Positions 12,614 through 24,900 of a stretch of DNA of 64,000 nt are shown piece by piece (position 1 is the stretch's first letter; each line of letters begins with the position of its first letter). The position numbers and the translations under genes are program-made. Below the pieces are notes generated by a model. The model saw only the letters and a list, made by a program, of their open reading frames with translations. It did no database searches and had not been told where the DNA came from. Source of the DNA: Echinococcus granulosus (lineage: Eukaryota > Platyhelminthes > Cestoda > Cyclophyllidea > Taeniidae); assembly GCF_000524195.1 (NCBI RefSeq), contig NW_020170382.1, forward strand, positions 2,111,048 to 2,175,047. Reading direction: 5' to 3'.

Positions 12614-15600
12614 GATGTTCATTATAAAGCGGTTGAAGAGCGTGAATTTCGAAACCTAAAAGAAACTACCTATTTTACTGACGCAAGCGGTGTGTTAGCG
12701 GTTTGGTAGAGCTGTTTTACTCTGTCCTGTTCATACCAACCTACGATGGCTGTTAAGCACCGGACAGACAAGCTGCAAAAATCACTTTACACTCAACATT
12801 TCTCTTAAGTTCAAGCGTACTCCGATACTCATATGAAAATGTGGCAGCTACGATAAGACGCACTAATCATGTATTTTACTTGTATGGGATGCAACAAGAC
12901 AATTCACTGTATATCATTACAATTCATGAAGTATGCTAGCGCTATTTCTTACCCCTGACTTTTACTAAGCGCCGATCTGTCCCTGTTAGTTTGAACAGTC
13001 TGTAGTGTTAAAGAATACCGTTGAGACGCTAGCACTGGTTATAAATTTGGGTGCAAACTATCAATGACACGAGTGATTTGTATCCCTCTATTCAGTGTGC
13101 ACCTCAATGATCATGGTAGTCTCCCCTAATCGAATCCCATTCCCAAACAAGTACCGTTGTTCTACTTAAAAATGAAGCAGTAAGAAGGCTTTAGGGAGTT
13201 TTATTTAATGAAATATCGGAGCCATCAGGCAGTGAATGAAAAAGTTGTAAAATTGCATTTAAACAAATTCACTTGAAAGCTGTTATTGCAATGCTGCAAT
13301 AATATAACAAACAGTCATAGTAAAACCACGCGTTTTAGATCATAGCATTTAATAGGAAAGGGCGATGACGTATAAAAAAGTAACTCATTATTGTGGTGCA
13401 ATTTACTTCAACTAATCAGCAACCACAGTAGCAATTTTTCATTTTAATTTCTCAGTGCAAGAAAGGCAAGGAAAGGCATACAATAGGTTCAGACTAACTT
13501 ACAGCGCTTTGCACATATGCCACCCAATTGCCTTCCTCCGTGGGCCGAACAGACGTAAGTAAGAGCCAGAATGCCGTCTCGAGACGAAAACCAACAGAGC
13601 TTATGCGACAGGCAGTGCGGACCATGGTCGGGGCGCCGTGCCAGCTCCTGCCCAGAATACAAAAGAATCATTATCCTGCAAATTATTGTCCTTTTTCAGC
13701 TAAAAGTCTTAATCTTTACTGAAGACAAAATAATTGGATGTCATAAGTGTGTTTGCAAGTCAAATTATCGACTAAAATACAATGGTTAGAAATGCGTAAC
13801 ATTAGCAATAAGGTACGGGAATGATTGGAGCAGCACAAAGGATAATCCCGTGAGCGAATTGGTTGGCAATTAGGACAAGGGCTTCTTTGGAATATTTCCT
13901 AATTTTCGGCCAGTAAGGCACATTTCCACAATTATTTGGCCTTCATCATCTAACTTACCATCAAATTCTGACACTGTTAATACAATCAGAACAAGAGTTC
14001 TTATCATTTTTTGGAGGTACACTTGGACAGTTACTAATAGGCTACCATATTGAAAGCACGTGTTTATGGTTTTATAATTTTATGTTTTAGATGTAGGAAG
14101 TAGGCGAAATTATAAAATGGCCGATCATGTTATAATAAGTGAATCTGATTCAATACTATGATAAAAGCATTATTAATCTCCTTCCTAATACATTTTAAAG
14201 AGGAAATTTTTATCAGAACACGCAGGCCGCAGATGAAGTCTAGGATTCCAACATTAATGTACCTGAAGGTAAGCCTGAGGAGTAAGCATCTCATCCTTTG
14301 AACCAAAAGCAATTGATTTCGAGGGGTCGCTGTCGATTGTGACCTTAATTGAAATAGCGGAAGCTGTTTCTATCATGGAACTTAAAAAAGATCAGGTAAG
14401 GAAGAGTCGCGTTATTTTTGTTGTAGCGCGCCATAATCACCACCCCGCTCCAACTCGTAAGCCTAAATAACTTCTGCGTGTCGACGATATATACTTTGCC
14501 CCAGTTTTGTCTTCCTTTGCATTCAAAGAAGTCTCAGGACGCTACACCATTGAACATTTGCACGCATTGTAATGCATACATATGATGAGTATTATTTCTC
14601 GGATTATTTTCCACATTCCTCTTATTCCAAATCCTCATATTACGCAATGTAGATTTAACGCAGTGAATGTAACTAGGAATTTCCGGCTTTACAAAATGAG
14701 TTTAACTCGGCCCGAAAGTAGCAAAAGCTAATTTGTTGTCAAATTTGTTATAGGAGATTGGAAGAAGATGCGGTGTGAGGTAGTGGACCTTACCATCAAC
14801 AAGTGGCTCTAGGAGGGTGAGTACGATGATGAGTAGCTGTGATGATACATAAATAAAAGAGGACGATTTCTGATAATGATGTTCAAAACCACTTGGCGCA
14901 ACTCAAAAATATGCAAAGAAAACTCATTTTCCAGAATTCGCAATCTTTTGCCTTGTTTAAAAAAACTTGTATTAATTCTAGTCGATTATGGGAGCCCATG
15001 CCACGCGATGGCCTCAGCAATCGGGTGGTTACACTCCTTGACCAATCCACACTACATTGTAGCCCAATTCGTCGACTCAAACTATTGGCTCCACACATTC
15101 TCGCCTCGCTAGTGCCAACGTATCCCATTATAACAGCCCGGTCCAGCTGGTAGCTGCTAAGACTCCTTTTTTATCTTTCGACCGAAACATAATGGTGATT
15201 GTTGCAACACCTAAAAAGTAGATTTCTAGTCGGCTTATTTTTAGCATAAAAACAGCGCGAACTCAGCTGTTTCACATTCTACACTTGGGTGCTATCGCAC
15301 CGACCGATTCCTGACTTGTGGTAAGCTTAGCTTAAATCTGCTTTTATCATTGGTTCAACGCAGTAGTTGCAAAAAAATAGAAGTAAAATCACCCCACTAT
15401 TAAAATAAAATAATATAGTAGAACGACTGTTGAATACTCTTTCGAGACGGAGTCCAAAACCCGTTTGTTTTCTGTTTCTGAAATCTGTGAATACAGTGCT
15501 TCGAAGGATTCGATCCGCCAACCTTAGAGCGCTTATCTAAAGGGAGAGGAAGAATTAGATGCGTAGCACTCTCTCTCACCGCATGATCAAGCGCTCTAGT

Positions 15601-16574
15601 TGGATCAAACATCGCATAATGTGAAAGAAAATCGTAGCCAATTATGATGTGCAGACCGCAGATTCTTTTGTTGCCAAGACTTCGCCTTGTTCTCCTTAAA
15701 CCATATCGACCATTTTCTACAAAAAACACGATTTCGCTAAGAATATCTAAAAAATTGAGAAACCATAAAGAGTAAAACTTCAGTGATTATGTGTGGTCTT
15801 TAACTGTACCTTGTTTCAAACGCATAATTATGTAACTTTAAATAAAGCCTGGACGAAATGGATGTCAAAGAACAATAGTGGTAGAAATCCGTGTTTAATT
15901 TTGGCAAACACGAAGGAAAGCCCAAGTCAGAATATTCTGAGGAAAAATTCAAAATGCGCCGTTAGTAAGATGAAATAATTTTTATCACATATTTGACATA
16001 ATATAGAGACAAAAGTGCATGGTATGATCAAAGATATTTATGCGGCATACATAACCGATTTGCTCATTTTAGACTAAAATGAACCCAAGACAAGCACGAA
16101 AATAGGTAGTTGGAATACCAATAAGGTGTGATCTAAGATGTTCCAATGAAGATGTCACATTGGGGATGATTAAAGGACTAAAATATTCCGTTAGAGTAAG
16201 AAACTTACTAGTTATCCTTTACAATGTCACTCCATTGGTAAATAATGTAGTCGTCCTTAAAAGCGCTACTGTTATAATATTTAAAGGGCTTGTTTTCATT
16301 TATATAAGATTCAGGCAAACCTCTAGAGCGTAAATCTGATTTGGTGTGAATATTCTCATTGACAAGCAGTTCTGAGAGGAGATTTGGCAAATTACTTCGG
16401 AAGACTTATCATTTTTTAAACTTCCCGAGAAAGTTTGCGGCAGATGAATGGCATTATGTCTCAGTAAACTTGAACCGGAAGCAAAGACATCAAAGGACTT
16501 GGTGGACGGAAAGCCACTATGGAGCAGTTCAACACTGAATTGTCTAGCTTTTATAAAAGTGACGAAATAGTTAC
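7951..16574 (-). CDS. ADAM17-like metalloprotease, copy B
   Basis: A second ADAM17-type membrane sheddase, upstream of copy A on the same strand. Recognised exons are 16574-16321, 16288-16209, 15716-15580, 14343-14263, 13647-13503, 12196-11976, 10957-10723, 9752-9543, 8711-8283 and 8039-7951. Phases agree at every junction from 14343 onward. Domains run prodomain, RRTRR furin-like site, zinc protease, disintegrin and cysteine-rich part, an enlarged membrane-proximal part, and one TM helix. The homologue of A's 4907-4803 exon, the signal peptide, any separate cysteine-switch exon and a certain cytoplasmic tail were not found. A 100-N gap at 12455 lies inside the 13503-12196 intron. The copy is probably functional, with a non-standard Met-turn. 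Confidence 0.8.
8283..8711 (-). CDS. ADAM17-like copy B membrane-proximal exon with extra segment
   Basis: This 429-nt exon starts after CTACATTTTTAG with EPYSCKVCC, matching human DNSCKVCC. It ends with the paired-cysteine stretch CPNGRCKRGKC, matching CTVGFCDMNGKC. Roughly 100 residues lie between these two anchors, against about 30 in human ADAM17, so about 70 residues are inserted. I do not recognise the insert. It contains NAS and NFS sites that could be glycosylated and only one internal Cys. The exon ends in phase 1 (TCTCT|GTAAGT) and joins the TM exon in phase. Confidence 0.75.
9543..10957 (-). CDS. ADAM17-like copy B disintegrin and cysteine-rich exons
   Basis: Exon 10957-10723 opens with KFSPCSLNRMNACIF and contains CGNLRLDENEECDPG, DSCCRHNCHLRPGAKCSP and NHACCTNG. 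It ends in phase 1 at G|GTGAGA. Exon 9752-9543 adds CLDKGFCTGNSGTCPG, KKCYQHGICLKGRC and KPCQCD, following the human order CKGVSYCTGNSSECP, CLDLGKCKDGKC, CACN. Cysteine spacing is preserved. The donor at 9543 is G|GTGAGG and it joins in phase to 8711, where CKVCC continues the pattern. Confidence 0.85.
11976..15716 (-). CDS. ADAM17-like copy B catalytic domain exons
   Basis: Exon 15716-15580 has the RRTRR furin-like site and ICGLHIIIGYDFLSHY. Exon 14343-14263 and exon 13647-13503 (HCLSHKLCWFSSRDGILALT, then LGGIC) follow in phase. Exon 12196-11976 carries the zinc motif HELGHSYGSLHD, with all three His and the Glu. At the Met-turn the sequence reads GGVYLLNKYAVSG, with Leu where copy A and human ADAM17 have Met. 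The homologue of A's exon 4907-4803 (VNEIF...GYGF) should lie between 15580 and 14343 but I could not see it. A gap and an (AAC)n run lie in the intron before the zinc-site exon. Confidence 0.78.
12455..12554. other. Assembly gap (100 N)
   Basis: A run of exactly 100 N inside the copy B intron between 13503 and 12196. It directly abuts an (AAC)n microsatellite, which is the likely cause of the break. The real length is unknown. Confidence 0.99.
12555..12613 (+). repeat. (AAC)n microsatellite at gap edge
   Basis: About 59 nt of uninterrupted AAC triplets follow directly after the N gap. The true array is probably longer and collapsed into the gap. It is intronic to copy B and has no coding meaning. 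Confidence 0.95.
16209..16574 (-). CDS. ADAM17-like copy B prodomain exons with a 32-nt intron
   Basis: Exons 16574-16321 and 16288-16209 flank a 32-nt intron (GTTTGC...AACAAG). Reading through the intron hits TAA. Removing it gives IYALE joined to PFKYYNSSAFKDDYIIYQW, which matches the human IEPLWRFV...MLVYKSEDI stretch. The intron falls after the same Glu codon as the 38-nt intron in copy A. The 5' exon follows TTTTATGCTTTTCATAG and carries RQFSVELLHSGFPSTKSFDV. The second exon ends at AACTA|GTAAGT in phase 2. The next recognised exon (15716) starts in another phase, so one exon is probably missing. Confidence 0.75.
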
Positions 16575-18792
16575 CTATGAAAAGCATAAAAGGTAATGCT
16601 TACACCTTTTAAGTTATAGTGCAATGAAAAGTTCTGAGAGCTCAAAATTTCGAAGTATCGAAGGTTCTCAATCACATCTGACGTAAGTTTATGTAAAGCA
16701 CTTACATGTAGAATTTAAATCGTAGGCAAAAGAAGCAAAAAATAACGTTAGTAAATGCAATGCTCTCCTAGCGCGGAAACACCTTAACATTGAGGAGGGC
16801 TTAGCGGTTAAAGGTCACAGAGAGCAAAAATGTTGTAGTTACTTAATCTCTATAAAATTCCATGCAAATGCTATTGTGAGGAAACTACTTTTGCGGAGTT
16901 GCGTAGGATGAGAAGTTTTCCCAATTGAAAATTGAGCAAAATCAAAAGGTCCCCATGAACTCACGTGCAAATACAACAATTTACACTCCAGGCAAATCTA
17001 GAGTTGGTAAACAAAATAGACCTCATTCTTAAATATTCTCTAAGTTTAGATTACCACTGGTCAAGCAAACATTGCTTAGGCAGTTCTTAAAGAGCAATTG
17101 TCAAAGTGGCACAATTTTGGCCATTATCGTGTGATTCGCCGTGGATCCGAAAACTTAGGGTAGCCGAGTTATTTCTGCATTATTCAGGTTCCTTACTTAA
17201 CCGGGGAAATTATGAAAGGCATTTAAAATAGTCCAATCTAGTGTATTACGCCTTCTCAAATCGGTGACAATCTATAATTTCAGCAGCGTCTTGAAGAGAT
17301 GGTAGGTTAGGTCATTAAAATAGGAGTACAGATCGCGGGTGACTGGTCCCACGCAACTAAACATATTTCAGGAATATCAAAGCACTACAGTGTAAAGAGT
17401 AATTAATTGGATCGTCCTTGTGAGTCAGCTATGTAGCGTCTCGGGACTCCCTGAGGACGAAATAAGCCACAATACTTGGGCGGAATACATATGTTCAGCT
17501 CAGAGAAGGTGTCTGGGCTATTGGCATGGCCCAAAAGGCCACCCCACCCAGTGAGGTACAAGGGGGGTAACTCAGAGTACAAAAGTGGTGCTTTACCAAT
17601 GCCGAGGGATAAACCACCATCGTATTACAGTTAGGATGTGATTATCAGTACCCACCCATATGCTGGGAAATTTCTTTAATGGATAATTATAAAATCACTT
17701 ATTGTTGGGTGTGATGATACTTCTGATTCACGTGCCTATGTGAAATGCGAATGGTTTAGGGGGTTTAAAGACGGTGGCTTTACAACTCCAGCACGACAAA
17801 GCAATTGTAACCAAATGATCGTAGCCTAAACTAAAATATTTTTAAGGCTTTGACAATTTATTTGAGCGTTTTTTTAACTTATGAATGCTGCGAACAAAAT
17901 ACCAATTCTCTTTATTGTTACTCTTCGCATAAAAAGGCATTACGGTGCTTGTTGATAGCTTAACTTTCAATGTCTTAAAAATAACTTTGCATGTGTCTAA
18001 TTAATGAAATCTTTCGGTCATCAGGCCATCGTATATCATTTCTTTATTTATTGACGCGGTGGTTTCAAGACTGGGTGCAATTGCCCTTCTGCATCAATTG
18101 GGTTGCTTTCATTTTCCTGGTAATTTCTATTTTTTTGCTTGTCTTCGCTTTCCTGTTTTCGATTTTTGTTCGTCGATAATAAAGTTTGCAGGTGTCGGTT
18201 CTTTCAGTTCGTTTCCATCCATTTTAGAATACGAATAACTTTATTTGGTTAATTCTGGTTGAATTGTGGGAGCTATGTTTGCAATCGTGTTCTCTCGACT
18301 ACCTATCATGATCTATTGTAAATGTGTCCTCTCGCGAAATTTACGCTCGTTTCACGGCTTACAATGAAGTGTGTTGTGGTCCCAATTATTTCTTGTCCTT
18401 CTTTTGTTTTCGTAACTGTTGTATTACTCTGATATGCATTCTGATCTTCACAGTGACACTTATTGTTGCCAGATGTTGGGTTTCACGGCACCTTTTGTTT
18501 CCTGTGGACGTATTCAGAATCCTTGATGCATCCGTATAAACTTAAAATGATGTGTTACTCCTATTAAATGATTAAACCCAGGATAATTAGCTTAATTACC
18601 TATTCACTGAATTTGATAATTCAATTACCTAACTTCTGATATATTCTTTATCATTTGTGTCCATCGTACACACGTGTGTCACTTGCCTGCATTACTCATT
18701 CGTCGACGATGACATCGCTCTAACTTCAAGTGCCTTTGAATCCGGATCGCACTAGAGTTGCGGACCTTCTGTGGTGAGCGTCTGTCCCACTC
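16575..18792. promoter_or_regulatory. Intergenic stretch between divergent genes
   Basis: About 2.2 kb separate the first recognised exon of copy B (minus) from the PPP1R37-like start codon (plus). Missing 5' exons of copy B may lie in it. It contains one copy of a dispersed repeat (about 17.43-17.57 kb) and, near 18.67 kb, a CACGTG-containing palindrome (acacgtgt). I see no TATA box or other defined promoter, so the regulatory role is an inference from gene orientation. Confidence 0.3.
17430..17570 (+). repeat. Dispersed repeat, copy 1 of 3
   Basis: It contains CGGGACTCCCTGAGGACGAAA, CTTGGGCGGAATACATATG, GGGCTATTGGCATGGCCCAA and GTGAGGTACAAG in the same order and spacing as copies 2 and 3. 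It lies between the two divergent genes. Confidence 0.6.
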
Positions 18793-18946
18793 ATGGAGTC
18801 AGACCAAGCCAAAATACATAACGAAAACGGCCAAGACGGTGTTGCTGTTGCGACCCCCCAACATAGGGCCCCGTCAAACAACCGACATGTGCGTTTCCCT
18901 GAGGACGATTCAATTATCCTCGGCTGTCTGGAGCCCTTTCATCCAA
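18793..18946 (+). CDS. PPP1R37-like exon 1 with RVxF PP1-docking motif
   Basis: It encodes about 51 residues: a polar N-terminus, then RHVRFPEDDSIILGCLEP, which follows human PPP1R37 KRVTFPSDEDIVSGAVEP. The RHVRF core fits the RVxF PP1-docking consensus. ATG at 18793 is preceded in frame by TGA (18775-18777), so it is the first possible start. The exon ends at CCAA|GTAAGT in phase 1. Confidence 0.85.
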
Positions 18947-21900
18947 GTAAGTCATCAGTTTGTTTTTATTCCGTGAGTAAATCGACCTGTTTCGAACTCA
19001 CTTACATCGAAAAGCTTAGTACTTGTCAGATCCTAACATGGTGGGATTTACAATTTTGAGGTAACTACCTGTTAAAACATTTTGTTTCTTTGTGCGCTCA
19101 TAGTGCAGCACTAATTGGCTTTTTTTCCCTTTATTAAGCTCCCGACAATTGCACAAGTGATGAACTAATTGCTGCCTACATCGCTTCATGTAAACTCTAC
19201 AAGACGCCTACTGTGGATTTTCTGCTGGAACAACTGAGGGTGAGTTATTTTGGGCAAAAAATACGTATGCTTTGAATTTTCTTGGCTTGGGTTCCCAGTG
19301 TGAGGTAGATGTCTGTGCTTTCTCAAAAAGCTTTTATTTCACTCAAACTCATCACACTGCATGTTCATTTCGATAAAATTGGTGCTAATTCAATTGCCTT
19401 ATTGCCATGTAAATTGTCTCTGATTTTTTAAAGAATTAGAGATTTCCTATCCATTTAGAGTGCATCTTTTGAGCATGTACTTACAGCTTCCCTACATACC
19501 CATGCATTTGCCTGCATGCTGTTCCGCTCCTCCAGTTATCTAAGGTGCGACGCTGCCAAGTGCAGCGAGACTGAATGTTGTGTTCTTTTCTCCAGCAATT
19601 CACAAAAAATGGCTTTTTTGCAGTGACAGTGGTGGGCGCTTGTGCTTTTGATCATGGTTGAGGCTCCTTTTCCTCCTGATGTTGTTTTAAGTTTTATTTG
19701 ACCTCTACCTATGCTTCCATTCTTCAATTCATTTTCTTTTAAGTCTTGTTTGGAAGCACTTTTGAAATTTCCGACCCCTTTTTAGTGCTTGCACAATTTG
19801 TCTTCTTAAAGTACGTTATTCTCTTAATAAAAGCCGCTTTGGAGGGTTAACGTCTGCCATTTACATGGATTGTTCCAGGGTATTTGCTTTAGAACGCTTT
19901 GCTGTTTTTTTTTTGTAGGGAATCGATCTTTCCATTTGCAATGAGCGCTATAGTCGACTCTACCTACGGGGTGTGTGGATGCGTATGACCACTACTGGTC
20001 CCTCAACTCTTTATCATTAGTACCTTTGTTTCCGTGTTACGTTCCACCTCCATTTTTACTATCTGTGAATGCTTTAAACATCAGTATCGTAAGACTTAGC
20101 TCCAAGTTCATGTATTTTAATGACTAGTTTAGCTTCATATTCTGAGTCGAAAACAAGTTTCGAATGGACCCAACTGATTTTATTTATGTAAATATCTCCA
20201 ACGCTGTTGTTTTTTTGATTTGTTTCAGGTATAAAACTCACTCGCTTTCAAATTGAGACCCTTGAGGAGGTGTTTCGAAGGGTCCACTTTCAGGAGGTTG
20301 ATCTGGAGGACACTTTTCTCGACGAAGCCGTAAGTTCCTTTCGCTCACCCATGTATTTCTTTTTTTAGTCTATATTATTTATCGGAATTATTCTACTTTA
20401 ACCGGTCTGGTAAATTCCAAGCTTGCTTTTCTTCTTTCGCCATTTTAGTCGGCTACAGCATTGTTTGATATGATGCTGCACTACGAGACTTGCGTGGATC
20501 TGTCCATTTCTTTAAACCTGGAAAAAGTTGGTCCCAGCATCGCTTGGCCCCGGTGTATAACGTATCTCCGCAAGGTAATTATTCTCAAACCACGTATTCC
20601 ACCATGGCCGGTATCTATTTATGGGCCGAACTTTGCGCAAATTCTGCCATTCGGTACAACGGTTTGGTAATTTTGTCTGAACCACAGTTGAATTTTTCAA
20701 TCTTTTAGCTTGTTAAGATTTGTTATGTGAAGCCTTAAACCAGAAAAGGGGACCCGATACCCCGCCACATGCAGTCGGTTTTTTTGTCGTTCAAACACTG
20801 CACAATAGCTGAATTTACTATTTCATCGAACCAACATTCGTTAATCAGCTTCAATGCATCTCATCAGTCGTTGGGAAGCTTGTGGTTAGGCTACGACAGA
20901 CTTGTGCATTGGGTTCACTTAGACTGCATTATTTGTCTTACTTTCTCCCGAAATGACAGCCGAACTTATTTGTACCAAAAATTCTGACAGCCTCAATTGC
21001 CGTAGTAGTGGAATGGATTAACGAACTTGCTCAAATAGCGGCAAAATCGTATTTTAGTTGAAGTTAATCCTAATCGTACCTATCATATAACACTTCCAAA
21101 CAAAATCCCACAGTGTTAACGAGTTTGAGGTACACTTTCTGGGTGGGCCTGAAGTAGATTTTTGGTGGTTTGTATTGCTTAGGGAGAAGTTAACCAGTTG
21201 GATAGTAGTGGATTGTTTGTTATATTATAAACTTTTTTGTCACAAACTAAAACCTTGCGTATTTGTACCACTTGCGTGAATCCAGGTTTTCTTTCCGTTT
21301 CCATAGGATCCTTTTCTTTCAAAAGTCATTTTCCATAAATATATCACGCGTTTAACACCGTATACTATGCGATGAAATATTGCAGTTAGGTGTTAGCGTG
21401 AATGCTGTTTTATAATGCTTCGACAAAAATTGCCGGACTTCTGCATGGTTTGCGTGATGTATTCCTTTGCAGTCTCACGTTAGCGTTAATGTGGCCGTAT
21501 GTGCTCGATTGTTTGCGCATTTGCGATTCTAAGCAAGTTTGACCATCTTTTAAAATAATGTGGACTAGAAAATTAAAGTTTTAAAACCTTCTGTGCTTCC
21601 TATTGCAAGTTTGGTGGTAGATTTCGCACTTGCTATAACGACACCGGCCACTATCATTTGTTTTGTCATTTGTGAGGAAATCAGATCCTGCTAGATTGTA
21701 CAACGACCGTATTTAACCATCTAATTGACAAATCCTGATTTAACCTCAAAATCTTGCTGTTCATAAATTTGGCCCAAATGGTTCTATATTGTTCATTTCA
21801 TTTTGTTATAATTATGCTATTCATATGCAGGAGAAGTTGGAGGCGTTTACACCCAATCAAGTCATTCTGCAGACAGCATGGCGGGTTTTAGATGGACTCA

Positions 21901-24900
21901 ATAAATGTTGTTGGTTATTTAAATAGTTTTGTGGTTTTTTTTTCGTCACAAGATTCCAATTGCATAAGAATTTCGCCTCGAAGGGACTATTTCATACATC
22001 TTTTAAGCTTTTTTTAAGCAAAACTAATTCCTCTTTCTCCCATTGATCGCGATTTCCTGATAAGCATTTAATCTATAATTTAATACTTCTGAAATATTCT
22101 ATAGTTTTAAAAACGCTTATGCAGATTATAGAACAATGACGGGAAACTTCACTGAAGATGTATTTTTTATCGTATCAAACTGGAGGAATGCCTCTTCTTT
22201 GGTTTAGGTGATTATAATTTTCCAACACAACGATTAGCAATATTTCCCAGGTGAAATTTAACACGTTAATTACTAGGGTTTCGGTGAAGATTTGATCGTC
22301 GTAACTCCAATGCCTTTTTTTCTAATATGGCATCAATAGTTTTTATTTTATTAGTCATTTGTGAGGCACGAGCTTAAGGAAATCTTTTCATCTGGTAGCG
22401 AACTTATCAAAGAGCGAAAACAGGTAGCATCGTTTATCAACCCATTATTTGTTTTACTTTTACAACACCGACCGTATTCTCATCCACCTCTCAACTATTT
22501 TTAGTCCGCCGCCCTGCAGGGCTTCAAATTATCGCACACACCACTTGCAACAAACCTTTTCAGTGGACTCTCGCTCTCAGGTCTTTCACTAAAGAGCCTC
22601 ACCTTCCGTGACTGTGCTCTTACTGGTCCCCCGCTGCACTGTCTCCTCCGTCTGCTGCGATACCTCATGACCTACACCGGCAGTAGCAGTGACAGTGGTC
22701 CGTCTAAAGCCTCCGCTGGCGCCAATGGAAGTCGCTACCCGCGGCCTTCCTACCGCGGACCCATGGCCCCGATGCCGTGGGGTCTGAGCCTGCATCTGCC
22801 CGAGAATCGGATCCACGGGATCGATGCAGAGAGTCTCCTGCTTCTTGTCCGCCACCAACTTGTTCTTCTTCCGGGTCCGCCTACCCCACCTACTTCCGTT
22901 GACTCGACCACCGCCTCTGCATGTATCAATAGACCCACTGGCGGCTCAGGTTACCTAGAGGAGCTCGATTTGTCCCATAACTCCCTCAGAGTGAGTGTCG
23001 ATTGTGTAGTATCAAAGTTAATCTTGATGAAATCATGGGAGATATAAGTTTAGAATTAGTTTGTAAAAGTATACGATGGTTTTAGCTGGTAAGTTGCATG
23101 ATTTGGATATAATTGGTCTAATTTTTGCCAAAACTGACCTGAGTTGCTGTTATATATTGACAGGAGTCGTGCAACGATCTAAATAATTAAAATTGCGTTA
23201 TATTCAGCATGAATTCCCCATGTTTTTAAGGACAGCTTACGAAAGCATCTTTATTGGCCTTTTATTGAATCAGTCCTTAGGCGACTCTCTCATAGGTTGG
23301 ATTAAGGATAGTTAAAAAGCTAGTAATTGGAAACTGAGCCCTATTAGTTAGTTTTTTGCTTGAGTAGAAGCACACTTGCACCTAAGCAGTTACAGTTTGA
23401 ATTAATACAGGCTAAATAACTTTCGTAATTTTCATGGGAATCGGCGTTTTGAGGATTTATCCGATGATGAACTTGTTCTATCTGACCCTTCATTATATCC
23501 CACGTCTTCCGATTGTACATTTCTCCAATTTATGTTGCCTTTGGATAAGCTAACGTCTCTATAGCTGAGTTAAATATGGAAATAACCCTTTCAATAGAAG
23601 AGCTACAGCTTTTACTGCTTTGCTAATGACTTTTCCCTTTCTTATCAGGTGGAATCGTTAACCTCTTTCATTTGCGCAACGACTTCTTCAATCTTTCATG
23701 TCTTGACAAATTTAAACGTTTCCTCCGAGGCGTCAAGTGTTCCCTTTAGTAATTTTCAATGATCCATTTGAAGAATTATTTCTTTTTGAAGCTTGACAAC
23801 TCCGAGCTTAGGAGAAGGTATGAAGTAATATTGGGCTGCAGATACGCTTTTTATTGCATCGTCAAAGCGTGTGAACTTACCTGACAATCATTCCAAATGT
23901 ACCTCTGTCATTGCATTTATTAGTGCCAATAAACATTAGCTATTGCAATCCTCTTAGACTACACGCTATTAAAAAAGGGCTTCACTTTACGTTCTCAATT
24001 GTGAATAAGGTTTTCACAAATAGCAAAACAAATGGATTTAAGCTCATGAAAATTCAGTCAAGATGCGGAGCGTTCTTATTCATTCTTTAAGAAATAGAAA
24101 CATTTAGGGTGGCTAAGAATTGCTAATTTTGCGGGGTTTTTGTTGTCTCGGTTTTGATTCACCCAATCCCTCGCAAAGGCGGTGTCACCCTTCTGATGTC
24201 GAATTCAGCCATGCAACGCTTACTGTTCGTGAAATTGTAGATACAGCTTGTGATAAAGATCGTTAAACCGCTCAATGCATATTCACATGTCGCAACTCCA
24301 AATAATGGACCAAAAGATCTGGTGAACTGGTAAAAATAGTGCTAAATAATTCCTGATTTGAATGGAATTTTGGGTCCGTTTAGATTATTGCTTTTGTGAT
24401 AAGCCTGTGTCGTTTTTTTCTCATAGATTTTAGAGCGTCTTCATCAGCTGGGCAAGGCAACCTTTTAGTGATGCGAAAAAAATTTCCCCATAGTTAATCA
24501 CAGGAGTTTCACCTTATTAGCTACGAAGTACATCTTCGCCAGTATCCAATGTTTTCAAATAATAGGTTAAGTCAATTCATTACCATTGCGTTTTCACAAA
24601 GTCAATGGTTGCCATTTAAACTTTTTGGCTGCTGAGCCCATCCGATTTAAATTTATTGCAGGCCAAAGATGTTAGGGGAGTGAGTGACATAATTGTAATC
24701 CGCAACGATAGTTTCTTGGTTAAAGTAAACGTATGTCGAGACTGGATAGTATGCCAATGTGACGCGATCCCATTCTTGTTGGTAACCTTCAATATTTGCA
24801 TTTCACTGTTTTATGAATTTCGATCAAGTCGTCAATATTAAGTAAATTGTTGGCCAAGACAGCTTGCACTGTCTATTTCAAAATCGACTTATTATCTCTT

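Noticed and set aside
14883..15128. Minus-strand 81-codon frame as the missing copy B exon
   Set aside because: It shares no residues with copy A's VNEIF...GYGFYIKG exon and is Ser/Arg-rich noise.
15480..15560. tRNA-like B box (GGATCGAATCC on the minus strand) suggesting a SINE or tRNA
   Set aside because: No matching A box at the right spacing and no cloverleaf; it lies in an intron next to a recognised exon.
16300..16587. Frameshifted ADAM17 prodomain pseudogene
   Set aside because: The same apparent frameshift occurs at the same codon in copy A, and both are resolved by short GT-AG introns that restore conserved sequence.
21831..21927. Exon of the PPP1R37-like gene after ATATGCAG at 21830
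   Set aside because: A good acceptor and an open frame (EKLEAFTPNQVILQ...) exist, but none of the three frames matches the expected LRR and no matching donor was seen.
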